DNA of 64,000 nucleotides, from contig CBDCWT010000004.1 in NCBI GenBank assembly GCA_965223305.1, positions 1-64,000 on the forward strand, written 5' to 3'. Every line of letters begins with the position of its first letter. The stretch's first letter is position 1. Made by a program: the position numbers and the translations under genes. The notes beneath the pieces were generated by a model that ran no database searches, was not told the DNA's origin, and was given only the letters and a program-made list of their open reading frames with translations. Below, piece after piece: positions 53,469 to 62,035 of this stretch. The stretch comes from CBDCWT01 sp965223305 (GTDB lineage Bacteria > Planctomycetota > Planctomycetia > Pirellulales > Pirellulaceae).

Positions 53469-54860
53469 TCAGTCGCGAATTCTACCAACACCGGGCGCCA
53501 ATATCGCCGGCCAGAACTGCAGCAAGGACGGGTCCACTCCCAACCTGCGGCGGACCAGGATCAAGAGCCAAAGGTTCACGCCGACGATCGTCGTAGCCGT
53601 GGCGAAGGCGGCTCCGTTGATGCCGAAAAACGGGATCAGCAGTGCGTTCAGCGCGATGTTGAAGGTGGCCCCGACGGCGTGCGCGGCGGCACAAACGCGG
53701 TGATGGCCAGTCATATTGAGCAAGCCGGACAACAGGCCTAACACGGACTGAACTAGATAGGCAGCCGAGAGGATACAGAGCGCCATATACGCCGGCACGA
53801 AGTCGTCGCCAAGGATCTTCAGGAGCCAAGTGCCTGCCGTGGCCAGACATGAGGTAATCAACAGGGAAAGACAAATCGTCCACGGCAACAACTGAGCCGA
53901 GAGGAGCTGTAAGTCTGGCCACCGCGCCTCGGTGGCGTAACGAGCAAAGTGCGGTTCCGCGAGACTAGACATCACCTGCTGGATGAACAAGACCAACATT
54001 GCGGTCCGCGCTGCAGCGGCGTATCGTCCTACGTCGTCTGGGCCACAAAATACGCCCACCATCAAGACATCGGTTTGGATAATGACCAGATACGATCCCA
54101 AGAACAGTAGCAACGGTAGCCCGGTCGTGATCCACTCACGCGTACAAAACCGGTTGGCGCGGCCTTTCAGGTTGGGCCACAGGCGGCGGGCCAACAGCAC
54201 GCCTTGCAGCACGACCACCAGGCCATAGGCCACGATCGTCCCTAAGACGAGATTCATGGCATTCAACCGGTCTGTGACGAGCAGTCCCCCAGCAGCGATG
54301 AGCGTCAAGACAGCGGTGCCGAGCTGAGCTGGCGCAAACGCAATCGTAATCCACCCAAAGCCGCGCGCCACGTCAGAAAACAGGTAGACAAACGCCCACA
54401 AAGGGAGTGCCGCACAGGCTAACAGTGTCGTATCGGTATAAGGCCCTTTCGGCAGCACCAGTCGTACAATGCCGGCTGTGACCAGCGCGATCAGCAAGCT
54501 CGCAACCAACACAAACTCGGTTGATCGGCGCAACAGCGACCTGACAGCGACCCAATCCGTACCAGCCAAATAGGAGGGAATGAACTTGACGTTCGCGGTG
54601 CCCAATCCCAATGTGGCGGGCAACATCAAGATCGTGACCAGCGCAATTGCGAACGTGTACAAGCCAAAATCAAAAACGCCCATCCAACGCGCAAGCAGCA
54701 GCATCACGAGATAGTTGATGGCCGAAGCCCCCGCGCGAATCACCATCGCAACCCCTGCGCCGCGCAATACTTGACCGATGTCTTCCTTTCCCAGCAACGC
54801 CCTGATCGGATTCCCGAGCGGGCGGGCAACGCCGGATTCGGTCTCTCTCGAGGCGGTCAC
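53469..54860 (-). CDS. Oligosaccharide flippase (Wzx/MATE-like membrane protein)
   Basis: The 463-residue protein, from a GTG start, is mostly hydrophobic with about 12 to 14 membrane helices. It has the start pattern VLRGAGVAMVIRAGASAINY, followed by LLARWMGVFDFGLYTFAIAL, typical of the polysaccharide transporter family. It should move lipid-linked oligosaccharides across the inner membrane. Position in the cluster, after the glycosyltransferase and GMC genes, supports this. Confidence 0.9.
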   Translation of the reverse strand: MTASRETESGVARPLGNPIRALLGKEDIGQVLRGAGVAMVIRAGASAINYLVMLLLARWMGVFDFGLYTFAIALVTILMLPATLGLGTANVKFIPSYLAGTDWVAVRSLLRRSTEFVLVASLLIALVTAGIVRLVLPKGPYTDTTLLACAALPLWAFVYLFSDVARGFGWITIAFAPAQLGTAVLTLIAAGGLLVTDRLNAMNLVLGTIVAYGLVVVLQGVLLARRLWPNLKGRANRFCTREWITTGLPLLLFLGSYLVIIQTDVLMVGVFCGPDDVGRYAAAARTAMLVLFIQQVMSSLAEPHFARYATEARWPDLQLLSAQLLPWTICLSLLITSCLATAGTWLLKILGDDFVPAYMALCILSAAYLVQSVLGLLSGLLNMTGHHRVCAAAHAVGATFNIALNALLIPFFGINGAAFATATTIVGVNLWLLILVRRRLGVDPSLLQFWPAILAPGVGRIRD

Positions 54861-54924
54861 GGTAACGGCACCCTCTAAAAATGAGTCGATTCGATTCGCG
54901 CGGCATTCAGAAGACGTTAAACCG

Positions 54925-56544
54925 TCACATCACGGCCGCGCTCAATGGTGCCGTTGACGACGTCTGCAACAGCTCTCGGAGATGGTCAGCCAGCCTTACC
55001 GCGAGCGCGACAATGGTGAGTGTCGGGTTCGCACTCCCTCCGGTCGGAAAGACTGAACAGCTGGCGACAAACAGGTTACCGACGCCGTGTACTCGGCAAT
55101 CGCTGTTGACCACTCCTTGTGTGACATCGTCGTGCATCCGCGTTGTGCCCATGTGATGAGCACCAAATTTGTTGACCGCGTCGACATCGAAATGATCTGC
55201 AGCTTCCAAACGGCTCAATCCGTGTTCCTGAAAGACTTGGTCGAAGAGCGCCATCGTACGGCGGCAGCTGTCCCAGTCAGCATCAGTCAGTCGAAAGTAG
55301 AGCTCGGCGCGCTGCTGCCCCAACTGGTCCCGCTCGCTCGAGAGCGTGACTCGGTTGTTTGGATCCGGCTCCTGCTCCAACCCGCCGACGAGAAAAATCG
55401 GGTTGGAGAGCGACGCCTCACGGGATAAGTGCAGGCGAGCTCGGTGGCGGAAATATCGCATCAGCTTGCCGCGTTGCTCCAGCATGGTCCCCAAGTGGCC
55501 GAAAGAGGCTGCGCCGAGTTTTCGCTCCAGAACTTCCTCCCGCAGCTGCCTGTAAGCCACCACGCCCGGCGTCTCCTCTGCCTCAACGAGCCGATACGGT
55601 CGCAGCTGCAGACCGTACAATCCGTGCTGGGCGCGAACTTCCTCGGAGAGCGTCAAATAACCGGCAACAGAACCCGGGCCGATACGGTGTGTGTCTGTGT
55701 AGAAGGAAAAGTCCTTCGTGGCATCGGGTGGCTTGATGACTCCAACCACACCATAGAAGTGCTCCATAAAAAAGCGGCCTACCAAGTCATGCTCGTTGCC
55801 GATCCCGTCTGTATGAACACGATTCGAGGCTAACAGGAGGCGCGGAACCTCGATTCCTCCGGTCGCCAAAACGACGTGGCGGGCTCTGACATTAAGTGTG
55901 CGCCCAGCTAGGCTCTGTACCTTGAGTTGTTCGACATGTTGCCCCGACTCATGGGTTTCGATCTCGGTAACATTACCCCCGAGTAGCGTCATGACGTTCT
56001 TCGATCGTTGCATCTGCGCCCGGTAGGCATGGCCGAAACGCATGTTGGCTGTGGACGGAAAATGCAGCATCCGCGTGAGTACGTCCTCAGAATCTGCGAA
56101 CAACCGTGGACGTCCCGCTGTACGTGCACTCAGGTCGACATCATAGAAGGAGGTATCGGGAAGCCCGCAAATAACGTGCGCGCGCTCGTAGTACGGCTGT
56201 AAGTCGTCTTTTCGGAAGGGCCATCCACTGTATGGCAGCCAGGGCTGCACTTCAAAGTCCAACGCGTCATAGGGAACGCAGATGCCCCCCCAGCGATGGG
56301 TTGTACCCCCAAAACGTCTTACTCGGTGCTCGCTGAGCGAGTACTCTTCACCCGCCGACTTTCCTTCATAGAGGAGTTGGGTTTTGCTGTCCGGATGAAA
56401 GCCGCCACTTTCAACCAACAGCACTTCATGGGGTGTTTGGTCGAGTTCGCTAGCCAATGCCAAACCGGCGGCACCTGCGCCAACGACGCAGACGTCTGTC
56501 TGAAACGTGTGATGATCGGAGACTTTGTTAGCGTCAATTAACAT
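54925..56544 (-). CDS. GMC-family FAD oxidoreductase
   Basis: The 539-residue protein has the FAD-binding VCVVGAGAAGLALASEL, the GGTTHRWGGICVPYD loop, VLATGGIEVPRLLLASN and the C-terminal GMC block FGAHHMGTTRM with LFVASCSVFPTGGSANPTLT. The catalytic-type His pair is present. Members oxidise alcohols or sugars. Finding it inside a glycan operon, overlapping the glycosyltransferase gene by seven bases, suggests oxidation of a sugar or polyol residue of the glycan. The substrate is not known. Confidence 0.9.
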   Translation of the reverse strand: MLIDANKVSDHHTFQTDVCVVGAGAAGLALASELDQTPHEVLLVESGGFHPDSKTQLLYEGKSAGEEYSLSEHRVRRFGGTTHRWGGICVPYDALDFEVQPWLPYSGWPFRKDDLQPYYERAHVICGLPDTSFYDVDLSARTAGRPRLFADSEDVLTRMLHFPSTANMRFGHAYRAQMQRSKNVMTLLGGNVTEIETHESGQHVEQLKVQSLAGRTLNVRARHVVLATGGIEVPRLLLASNRVHTDGIGNEHDLVGRFFMEHFYGVVGVIKPPDATKDFSFYTDTHRIGPGSVAGYLTLSEEVRAQHGLYGLQLRPYRLVEAEETPGVVAYRQLREEVLERKLGAASFGHLGTMLEQRGKLMRYFRHRARLHLSREASLSNPIFLVGGLEQEPDPNNRVTLSSERDQLGQQRAELYFRLTDADWDSCRRTMALFDQVFQEHGLSRLEAADHFDVDAVNKFGAHHMGTTRMHDDVTQGVVNSDCRVHGVGNLFVASCSVFPTGGSANPTLTIVALAVRLADHLRELLQTSSTAPLSAAVM

Positions 56545-57722
56545 GGTACGTGACAGTTTTCCTCAAGAAGTGCAAAGTAGGTTTGACTCAGTTCGGAGCC
56601 AATCTCCCCCCAAACATATCTCTGCAGTAACGGCAAGACGGCCGCGTCCAGATGGGGCTGCGATCTTATCGCTTCAACGAATCTATTGATCGGTCTCACG
56701 GTCACGAACTGTCTTAAGTCGTCGTACCCCCGCACGCCGAATTCCGTAGAGACGACCGGAAGACGGTGCGCCAAGTACTGAATCAGTTTTAGGTTCGTGC
56801 CCGCACCTTGGGTGACTGGGTTGAGCCCAATCGCTTGTGGTACTGAGTAGAGCTCCAGACCGCCATAGGACGAGTCGAAGTAGACATTATTGAATTTCTG
56901 ATTCCGGAATGCATTGGCGACGGTCCCATGAATGATGAAAGCGCATTCGTCCTGTAGCTGCGGCGCGAAACAGTCGATGATCAACCGCACCGCCTCGCGA
57001 TTGTGCTCGACATCGCTGCCGGTATAGACCGCGTACTGCTTAAAACGCGACAGGCCCGGGAAACGACTTTTCAAAGCCTCTTCGGCACCCGTGGGCGTGT
57101 GGCTCAAGATGTCCTGAATGCCATTGGGCGTCACCGAAAGTCGGTATTCCGGCACGCCGTACAGATCCGTAAACCGGCGCCGTTCCCGATCGGAACAAAC
57201 CAATAGGCGAGAGGCTCGTGCTACCAATTCGCTCTCCATGCGGAAGATCCGTTTTCCGGCGATCTCCCGCACCTTGGCGTGTGTGCACTCGGAGCGCACG
57301 TAGTCGTACTCGACGTTGTGAGCGTCGTAGACGATTGGACGCCCCGGCGGCAGAGCAGCTGCTAGGTCGGCAAAAAAGACGTGTTCGAACTGGAATGCAT
57401 CAAATGAGTGCAAGAACTGCCGGAGGGTGCTCGCGAACCCGGGGTGAAACGAAACCAGGTACCCGTAGGGAAACGGCTTGTCCGTTAACAGCAGGGGCAG
57501 CAGAAACGGGTACGCCACCTCCCGCAGCTTGAACCCAAAGTCCGAGCAGTGGTGATCCCGTTGACCAGGTTTGTAGGGCGTCAAGACCCAAACGTCGAAC
57601 CCCGTTCGTGAAAGATGACGGGCTAGTTCGACAATACGGATTTTTCCGCCGGTGGACGGTGGAAGCACCGGGTAGGGGGCAATCATCAATACCCGTGGTG
57701 CGTTGTCTCGCGGATAGTGCAT
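56538..57722 (-). CDS. Glycosyltransferase, GT4-like
   Basis: The 394-residue protein has a GT-B fold. The N-terminal acceptor domain begins VLMIAPYPVLPPSTGGKIRI and includes IVYDAHNVEYDYVRSE and LLVCSDRERRRF. The C-terminal donor domain has AVYTGSDVEHNREAV, QAIGLNPVTQGAGTNLKLIQ and YLAHRLPVVSTEFGVRGY. It resembles the GT4-type family used with exopolysaccharide systems. It is the first gene of the reverse-strand operon that ends at 51539. Confidence 0.88.
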   Translation of the reverse strand: MHYPRDNAPRVLMIAPYPVLPPSTGGKIRIVELARHLSRTGFDVWVLTPYKPGQRDHHCSDFGFKLREVAYPFLLPLLLTDKPFPYGYLVSFHPGFASTLRQFLHSFDAFQFEHVFFADLAAALPPGRPIVYDAHNVEYDYVRSECTHAKVREIAGKRIFRMESELVARASRLLVCSDRERRRFTDLYGVPEYRLSVTPNGIQDILSHTPTGAEEALKSRFPGLSRFKQYAVYTGSDVEHNREAVRLIIDCFAPQLQDECAFIIHGTVANAFRNQKFNNVYFDSSYGGLELYSVPQAIGLNPVTQGAGTNLKLIQYLAHRLPVVSTEFGVRGYDDLRQFVTVRPINRFVEAIRSQPHLDAAVLPLLQRYVWGEIGSELSQTYFALLEENCHVPC

Positions 57723-57803
57723 TGTGACTCCACCAAGCCCCAGTACTCCGTTCGCATGGACTCGAGGTTGTGAGAGGATTCACGGTTTCTAGGTGACTCG
57801 TCG

Positions 57804-57941
57804 ATGTGCTGCATCGCCACCTTAATCGGCAAAGACAGCCTAGAGCTTGAGGCTGAGAAGGTCTTCGTGTCTTCCCACGGCGCCAGCCTTGCTCACGAAC
57901 TGAACAATCCGACCAACGCGATCAGAAGGACGTGCATTTGA
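57804..57941 (+). pseudogene. Histidine kinase H-box remnant
   Basis: A 45-residue frame ends with GASLAHELNNPTNAIRRT, which is the phospho-acceptor H-box of a HisKA-type sensor kinase (usual form AHELNNPLTAI). No ATP-binding domain or sensor region is nearby. The surrounding 57723-58085 has no other gene. It is a short fossil of a two-component kinase. Confidence 0.6.
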
Positions 57942-58085
57942 AGGAAGAGAGACTCCCCGCCAAACACCAGGAAGCGGACAGACGTTCGGATTCACTACAG
58001 CAGCACGTTTGTCAGTCGACTGTTCGTGCAGCGGCGAATCGCGATTCGAACCGGCTCGGAGGATCGTAGCGGTCTGGCAACGGGG

Positions 58086-59051
58086 CTAATGCGTCATCGC
58101 GTAGGTCACCACGTTGATTCCCATCGGGTACGAGAACTTCTCCGAAAACAGGCGAAAGTAGTTGGAATTCTCGCCTTCGCGCTCCCAGCCGTCTCCCAAG
58201 TCATTGTTGTGGCAAAGAAGTGCCACCATCCGCCCGTGATCATCGTGGTAGGCCCAAAAGTGAGGTGCGGTGTCACCGTCCGAACGACCGTGCCAATGTT
58301 CGTAAGCATAACCACCGCGCCAGGTGCGGATGTCCACCACCTGCGGTAACTCTTGCAGGTCATAGACGATATAGAAGATGGGATGCGCCAACGACAGCTC
58401 TTGTGGCTCGCGATCCGGAAAGACACCGCGCATCTCATCCTGAACCTGGGTCCAAGCCTCGGATGCCCAAAAATCGTCCACCATCAGAAAGCCGCCGTTA
58501 AGCAGATATCGCCGCAGTGCGGCCCGCTCAGCGGGACTGAACATCATCGTCTGAACACCCGCCATGTAAACGAACGGATGTTCGAATAGATCCGGGTCGT
58601 CGAGCCGGACGACCGCGCTGTCGGGAGCGACCTGAAGCGTCGTCAGTTCTTGCAGCCGATGCGAGAAGTTCCAATCCCCGTCCGGATAGTCGTTGTCCCA
58701 ACGGTCCCACCAGCCGAAGGGGCCGAACGAGTCGTATTTTACCCGCGCGAAAGTGAACACCTCGTTTTCGAATTCGTCATCGACCTCCCAGGTGGGGAAT
58801 TCGCTACGGGACGGCATGCGACGAGGTCTTCGAGGTCCCGTGTCGCTAGGAGTTCGACTCCATCGAGTGCGCCTCCGTACGTCTGGAGATCGCATATCCT
58901 GCCATTGAGCGATGGCCAGCGGCGTGGCGAGGCCCACCAGGCAAACAAGGCAGCAGGCGATCGCGATCGCCGCGCCCCGGCCCGCTCGTGAAGCGGTGAC
59001 TGTCCTTAGCCTGCGGTCAGGCACACCACTCTCTGGTTGGTTGGAAATCAC
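58086..59051 (-). CDS. DUF4159 domain protein
   Basis: The 321-residue protein, from a GTG start, has a signal or anchor (AAIAIACCLVCLVGLATPLA) after a basic N-terminus. DUF4159 begins near residue 95 with EFENEVFTFARVKYDS and contains DDPDLFEHPFVYMAGVQTMM, RRYLLNGGFLMVDDFWASEA and ALLCHNNDLGDGWERE. The domain resembles a glutamine-amidotransferase-like fold and is common in planctomycetes near large ATPase and VWA systems; its function is unknown. It is 15 bases downstream of the propeller gene and cotranscribed. Confidence 0.88.
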   Translation of the reverse strand: MISNQPESGVPDRRLRTVTASRAGRGAAIAIACCLVCLVGLATPLAIAQWQDMRSPDVRRRTRWSRTPSDTGPRRPRRMPSRSEFPTWEVDDEFENEVFTFARVKYDSFGPFGWWDRWDNDYPDGDWNFSHRLQELTTLQVAPDSAVVRLDDPDLFEHPFVYMAGVQTMMFSPAERAALRRYLLNGGFLMVDDFWASEAWTQVQDEMRGVFPDREPQELSLAHPIFYIVYDLQELPQVVDIRTWRGGYAYEHWHGRSDGDTAPHFWAYHDDHGRMVALLCHNNDLGDGWEREGENSNYFRLFSEKFSYPMGINVVTYAMTH

Positions 59052-59066
59052 GATGCTGACAACTTG

Positions 59067-60389
59067 CTAGCGCCTCGTGAGATCAACACAGATGATCTCG
59101 TTGTCATTACGGATGTAGGCGTGTTTGTTAGCGAACGCCGGCATGCTCCATACGACGTCCCGCCCGAAAGCAACATTGCTCGGGTCGATCACGTGAGTGC
59201 GATCGAGTTCTTGAAATCCCTCCCGGTCCATCTCGGCGATCACGAGTTCGCCGCTTTCGGTGAACATCCAAAAACGATCTTCGTGCTTGACGATAAATGC
59301 CGTTCCCGAGCCAAGGGGACGATCACTCAGCGGCTGCGGCGTTGCCCAAAGGCGCCGCCCGGACGGCAACTCGATGGCGGCCAGGTCTCCGGATTGATCG
59401 AGTCCGTAGAGCACGCCGTCCTCGTAGAAAGGCTGCACGTTGATCGGCGATATCGCTTGCTTTCGCTTATCGCGCCAAACCGCCTCAGCTCCAGGCTGGT
59501 CCGAATCCAGTTTCAGCAACAAACTACGTTGTGAATAACCGGCGACATACAAATACTCACCACACAGCACCGGCGACATGATGATCGAGCCATTCGTACA
59601 CTCATAGTCGACCGACCAGTACTCGGCACCATTCTCGGGGTTCACGCTCCGCACGTGGTCGGGGCTGAGCAGAATTAGTTGCCGTACGCCCGCATAATCG
59701 ATGATCGTAGGAGGTGAATATCCCTGTTCCGAGGCAGTTCCAGACCGCCAAAGTTCCTCACCCGTGGTCTTCTCCAGCGCCACCGTGTGCGTGCCCTCCC
59801 CACCGGCCAAGGTGATCAGGCGGTTACCGTCGATCAGCGGATGTCCAGCGTAACCCCAGAGCGCCGTCTTGGTCCCGTAAGTCCGTGGTAGGTTCTTAGA
59901 CCACTTGGCGTCCCCCGTGGCAACTGCCCGGCATACGAGATCACCCTCAGCTCCTAACGTGTAGACGTAGTCACCGTCGACCACCGGCGTACAGCGAGGG
60001 CCGGCCGGGTAAGAAATCGAGTAGCTGACCGGATACTCTTGCTTCCACAGTACTTCTCCCGAAGCCTCATCCAAACAGATCAGACGCTCGACACCAGTAA
60101 AGTCCTTGCGTTCAAAGTTGGGGACTTTGACGTCATCGCTCGTCACATAGTCGGTGACATAGACACGCCCGTCGGCTACAGCCGGCCCAGAGTATCCACC
60201 CGCGACCGGTGTCCGCCATCGCACTTGCGGCCCCTGCTGGGGAAACCGCTCGAGAACTCCGGTATCGTGCCACACGTTATCTCGGTTGGGCCCCATCCAA
60301 TGGGGCCAGTCCGCACCGTGCAAGCCGCCAGCGTTGTCTGCGCCGACAACGAGGACAACCAGTACTAAACAACCACGAAAATTCATCAT
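59067..60389 (-). CDS. Exported PQQ-like beta-propeller protein
   Basis: The 440-residue protein (ATG at 60389 or 60386) has a signal peptide (GCLVLVVLVVGADNAGGLHG) and repeated propeller blades, for example GYSGPAVADGRVYVTDYV, RLICLDEASGEVLWKQEYPV and GTHTVALEKTTGEELWRSGT. Each blade ends in a W-bearing strand as in the PQQ-dependent and BamB-type propellers. The PQQ-dependent catalytic residues are not evident, so it may be a binding or scaffold protein. The upstream DUF1501 gene suggests one exported system. Confidence 0.88.
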   Translation of the reverse strand: MMNFRGCLVLVVLVVGADNAGGLHGADWPHWMGPNRDNVWHDTGVLERFPQQGPQVRWRTPVAGGYSGPAVADGRVYVTDYVTSDDVKVPNFERKDFTGVERLICLDEASGEVLWKQEYPVSYSISYPAGPRCTPVVDGDYVYTLGAEGDLVCRAVATGDAKWSKNLPRTYGTKTALWGYAGHPLIDGNRLITLAGGEGTHTVALEKTTGEELWRSGTASEQGYSPPTIIDYAGVRQLILLSPDHVRSVNPENGAEYWSVDYECTNGSIIMSPVLCGEYLYVAGYSQRSLLLKLDSDQPGAEAVWRDKRKQAISPINVQPFYEDGVLYGLDQSGDLAAIELPSGRRLWATPQPLSDRPLGSGTAFIVKHEDRFWMFTESGELVIAEMDREGFQELDRTHVIDPSNVAFGRDVVWSMPAFANKHAYIRNDNEIICVDLTRR

Positions 60390-60448
60390 TCGCTCCTGTG
60401 ATGACCGTATGTAGTGGTACTCTCCAACAAGTTGCCGAGATGGATGTT

Positions 60449-60501
60449 GGCTTCCCCCTCATCCGGCCTTCGGCCACCTTCTCCCCGGCGGGGAGAAGGA
60501 C
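60449..60501. repeat. Family E hairpins
   Basis: CATCCGGCCTTCGGCC and CTTCTCCCCGGCGGGGAGAA form adjacent hairpins between the DUF1501 and propeller genes. This is the same kind of sequence as CACTCTCCCCTTGGGGAGAG at 41629-41665. Confidence 0.65.
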
Positions 60502-60558
60502 TTTGGTTGCGACCAAAAGTCGCGCTGTGAACAATCCGGTTTAACATCGTGCGAAGAG

Positions 60559-62013
60559 CTATGACACGAGTTCTGCCAAAACCCGAGCCGGCTTCAGCAC
60601 CGTGGTAAGCCTCTGGTCCAGCCCTTGGAACCTGTACGTCAGCTTCGTGTGATCGATTCCTAGCAGCCGCAGGTAGGTCGCGTGTAAGTCGCGTGGCTCG
60701 ACCGCGTCGCGAGCGGGAGCGTAGCCGAGCGGGTCTGTCTCGCCGTAGCTGACCCCCGGCTTGACGCCGCCACCCGCCATCCACATCGTAAAAGCAAATG
60801 GGTGGTGATCGCGACCGGCAAACTTCATCTCTTTTCCACCTCGATTCTCACGCATCGGGGTCCTGCCAAACTCTCCTCCCCAAATCACCAGCGTGTCGTC
60901 CAGCAACCCGCGCTGGCGGAGATCCGACAATAAGGCAGCCATCGGCTGATCGATATCTCGGCACTTGTCTTGGAAACCATGCAGCAGCGAGGTTTCCTCT
61001 GAGTTTCCGTGCGTGTCCCATCCCCAATCAAAGAGCTGTACGTAACGAACGCCTCTTTCGACCAGACGTCTGGCGAGCAGACAGTTGTTGGCGAAACTCT
61101 CTTTTCCCGGTTGAGTTCCGTACAGCTCATGAATGTGCCGTGGCTCCCGTGACGTGTCCATTGCTTCGCTGGCCGCCAGCTGCATGCGATGCGCCAGTTC
61201 GTATTGGGAGATGCGAGTCACTGTCTCAGGATCGCCGAGTTCCTCGAAAGTCCTGCGATTGACGCGATTGATCGCGTCCACGATATGCCCGCGGAGACGC
61301 GCGTTGATGCCACGCGGATTCGCCAAATACAACACCGGCTCGCCTTCTGAACGACACTGGACTCCTTGATAGACCGAAGGTAAGAAACCACTGCCCCAAA
61401 CCGACTTTCCAGCACTGGGAAACTTCCCTCCAGAGATCAATACGACGTATCCCGGCATATTCTCGTTCTCGGATCCAAGACCGTAGGTCACCCACGATCC
61501 GATCGAGGGCGCGCCCAGGTTTTGGTTGCCAGTGTGGAGCAGCAGCTGCGCGGGCGCATGGTTGAACTGGTCGGTGCTGACGGTGTGGACAATCGCCGCA
61601 TGGTCGACCACCGACTCGAAATGGACCAGCTGGTTGCTTAACCAAGCACCGCTTTCACCAACCTGCCGGAATGGGTGAACGGGCCCCAGCATCTTCGGGA
61701 CTCCGCGTATGAACGCGAAACGCCGCCCCTTCAAGAACTCTTCTGGACAGTCCTTGCCGTCCAGTCTCTTCAACTCCGGCTTGTACTCGAACATCTCGAG
61801 ATGACTCGGCCCACCTGCCATGTGCAGATAGATAACGCGTTTGGCACTGGCTCGCGGATGCGGCACATGCTGCTGCACTCCTGTCGCAGCCTGCCCTTGC
61901 TGGGCCAGCCAGAGCGCGCCCAACCCCGCCGCGCAGCGTCCTAAGAAGTGTCGCCGCGTTTGGAGTTGCAACGCGTCGTGAGTCAGCTGCTGGAAATGCG
62001 TGAAACGATGCAT
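60559..62013 (-). CDS. DUF1501 protein
   Basis: The 484-residue protein has a Tat-type leader (TRRHFLGRCAAGLGALWLAQ). Features are VIYLHMAGGPSHLEMFEYKP, SIGSWVTYGLGSENENMPGY, YVQLFDWGWDTHGN and VIWGGEFGRTPMRENRGGKE. It is the third DUF1501 gene in this window. It lies 22 bases downstream of the DUF1549/1553 gene, so they are cotranscribed. As with its relatives, an enzymatic role has not been shown. Confidence 0.93.
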   Translation of the reverse strand: MHRFTHFQQLTHDALQLQTRRHFLGRCAAGLGALWLAQQGQAATGVQQHVPHPRASAKRVIYLHMAGGPSHLEMFEYKPELKRLDGKDCPEEFLKGRRFAFIRGVPKMLGPVHPFRQVGESGAWLSNQLVHFESVVDHAAIVHTVSTDQFNHAPAQLLLHTGNQNLGAPSIGSWVTYGLGSENENMPGYVVLISGGKFPSAGKSVWGSGFLPSVYQGVQCRSEGEPVLYLANPRGINARLRGHIVDAINRVNRRTFEELGDPETVTRISQYELAHRMQLAASEAMDTSREPRHIHELYGTQPGKESFANNCLLARRLVERGVRYVQLFDWGWDTHGNSEETSLLHGFQDKCRDIDQPMAALLSDLRQRGLLDDTLVIWGGEFGRTPMRENRGGKEMKFAGRDHHPFAFTMWMAGGGVKPGVSYGETDPLGYAPARDAVEPRDLHATYLRLLGIDHTKLTYRFQGLDQRLTTVLKPARVLAELVS

Positions 62014-62035
62014 CTTACTTTCGACCTTGAGTCAA

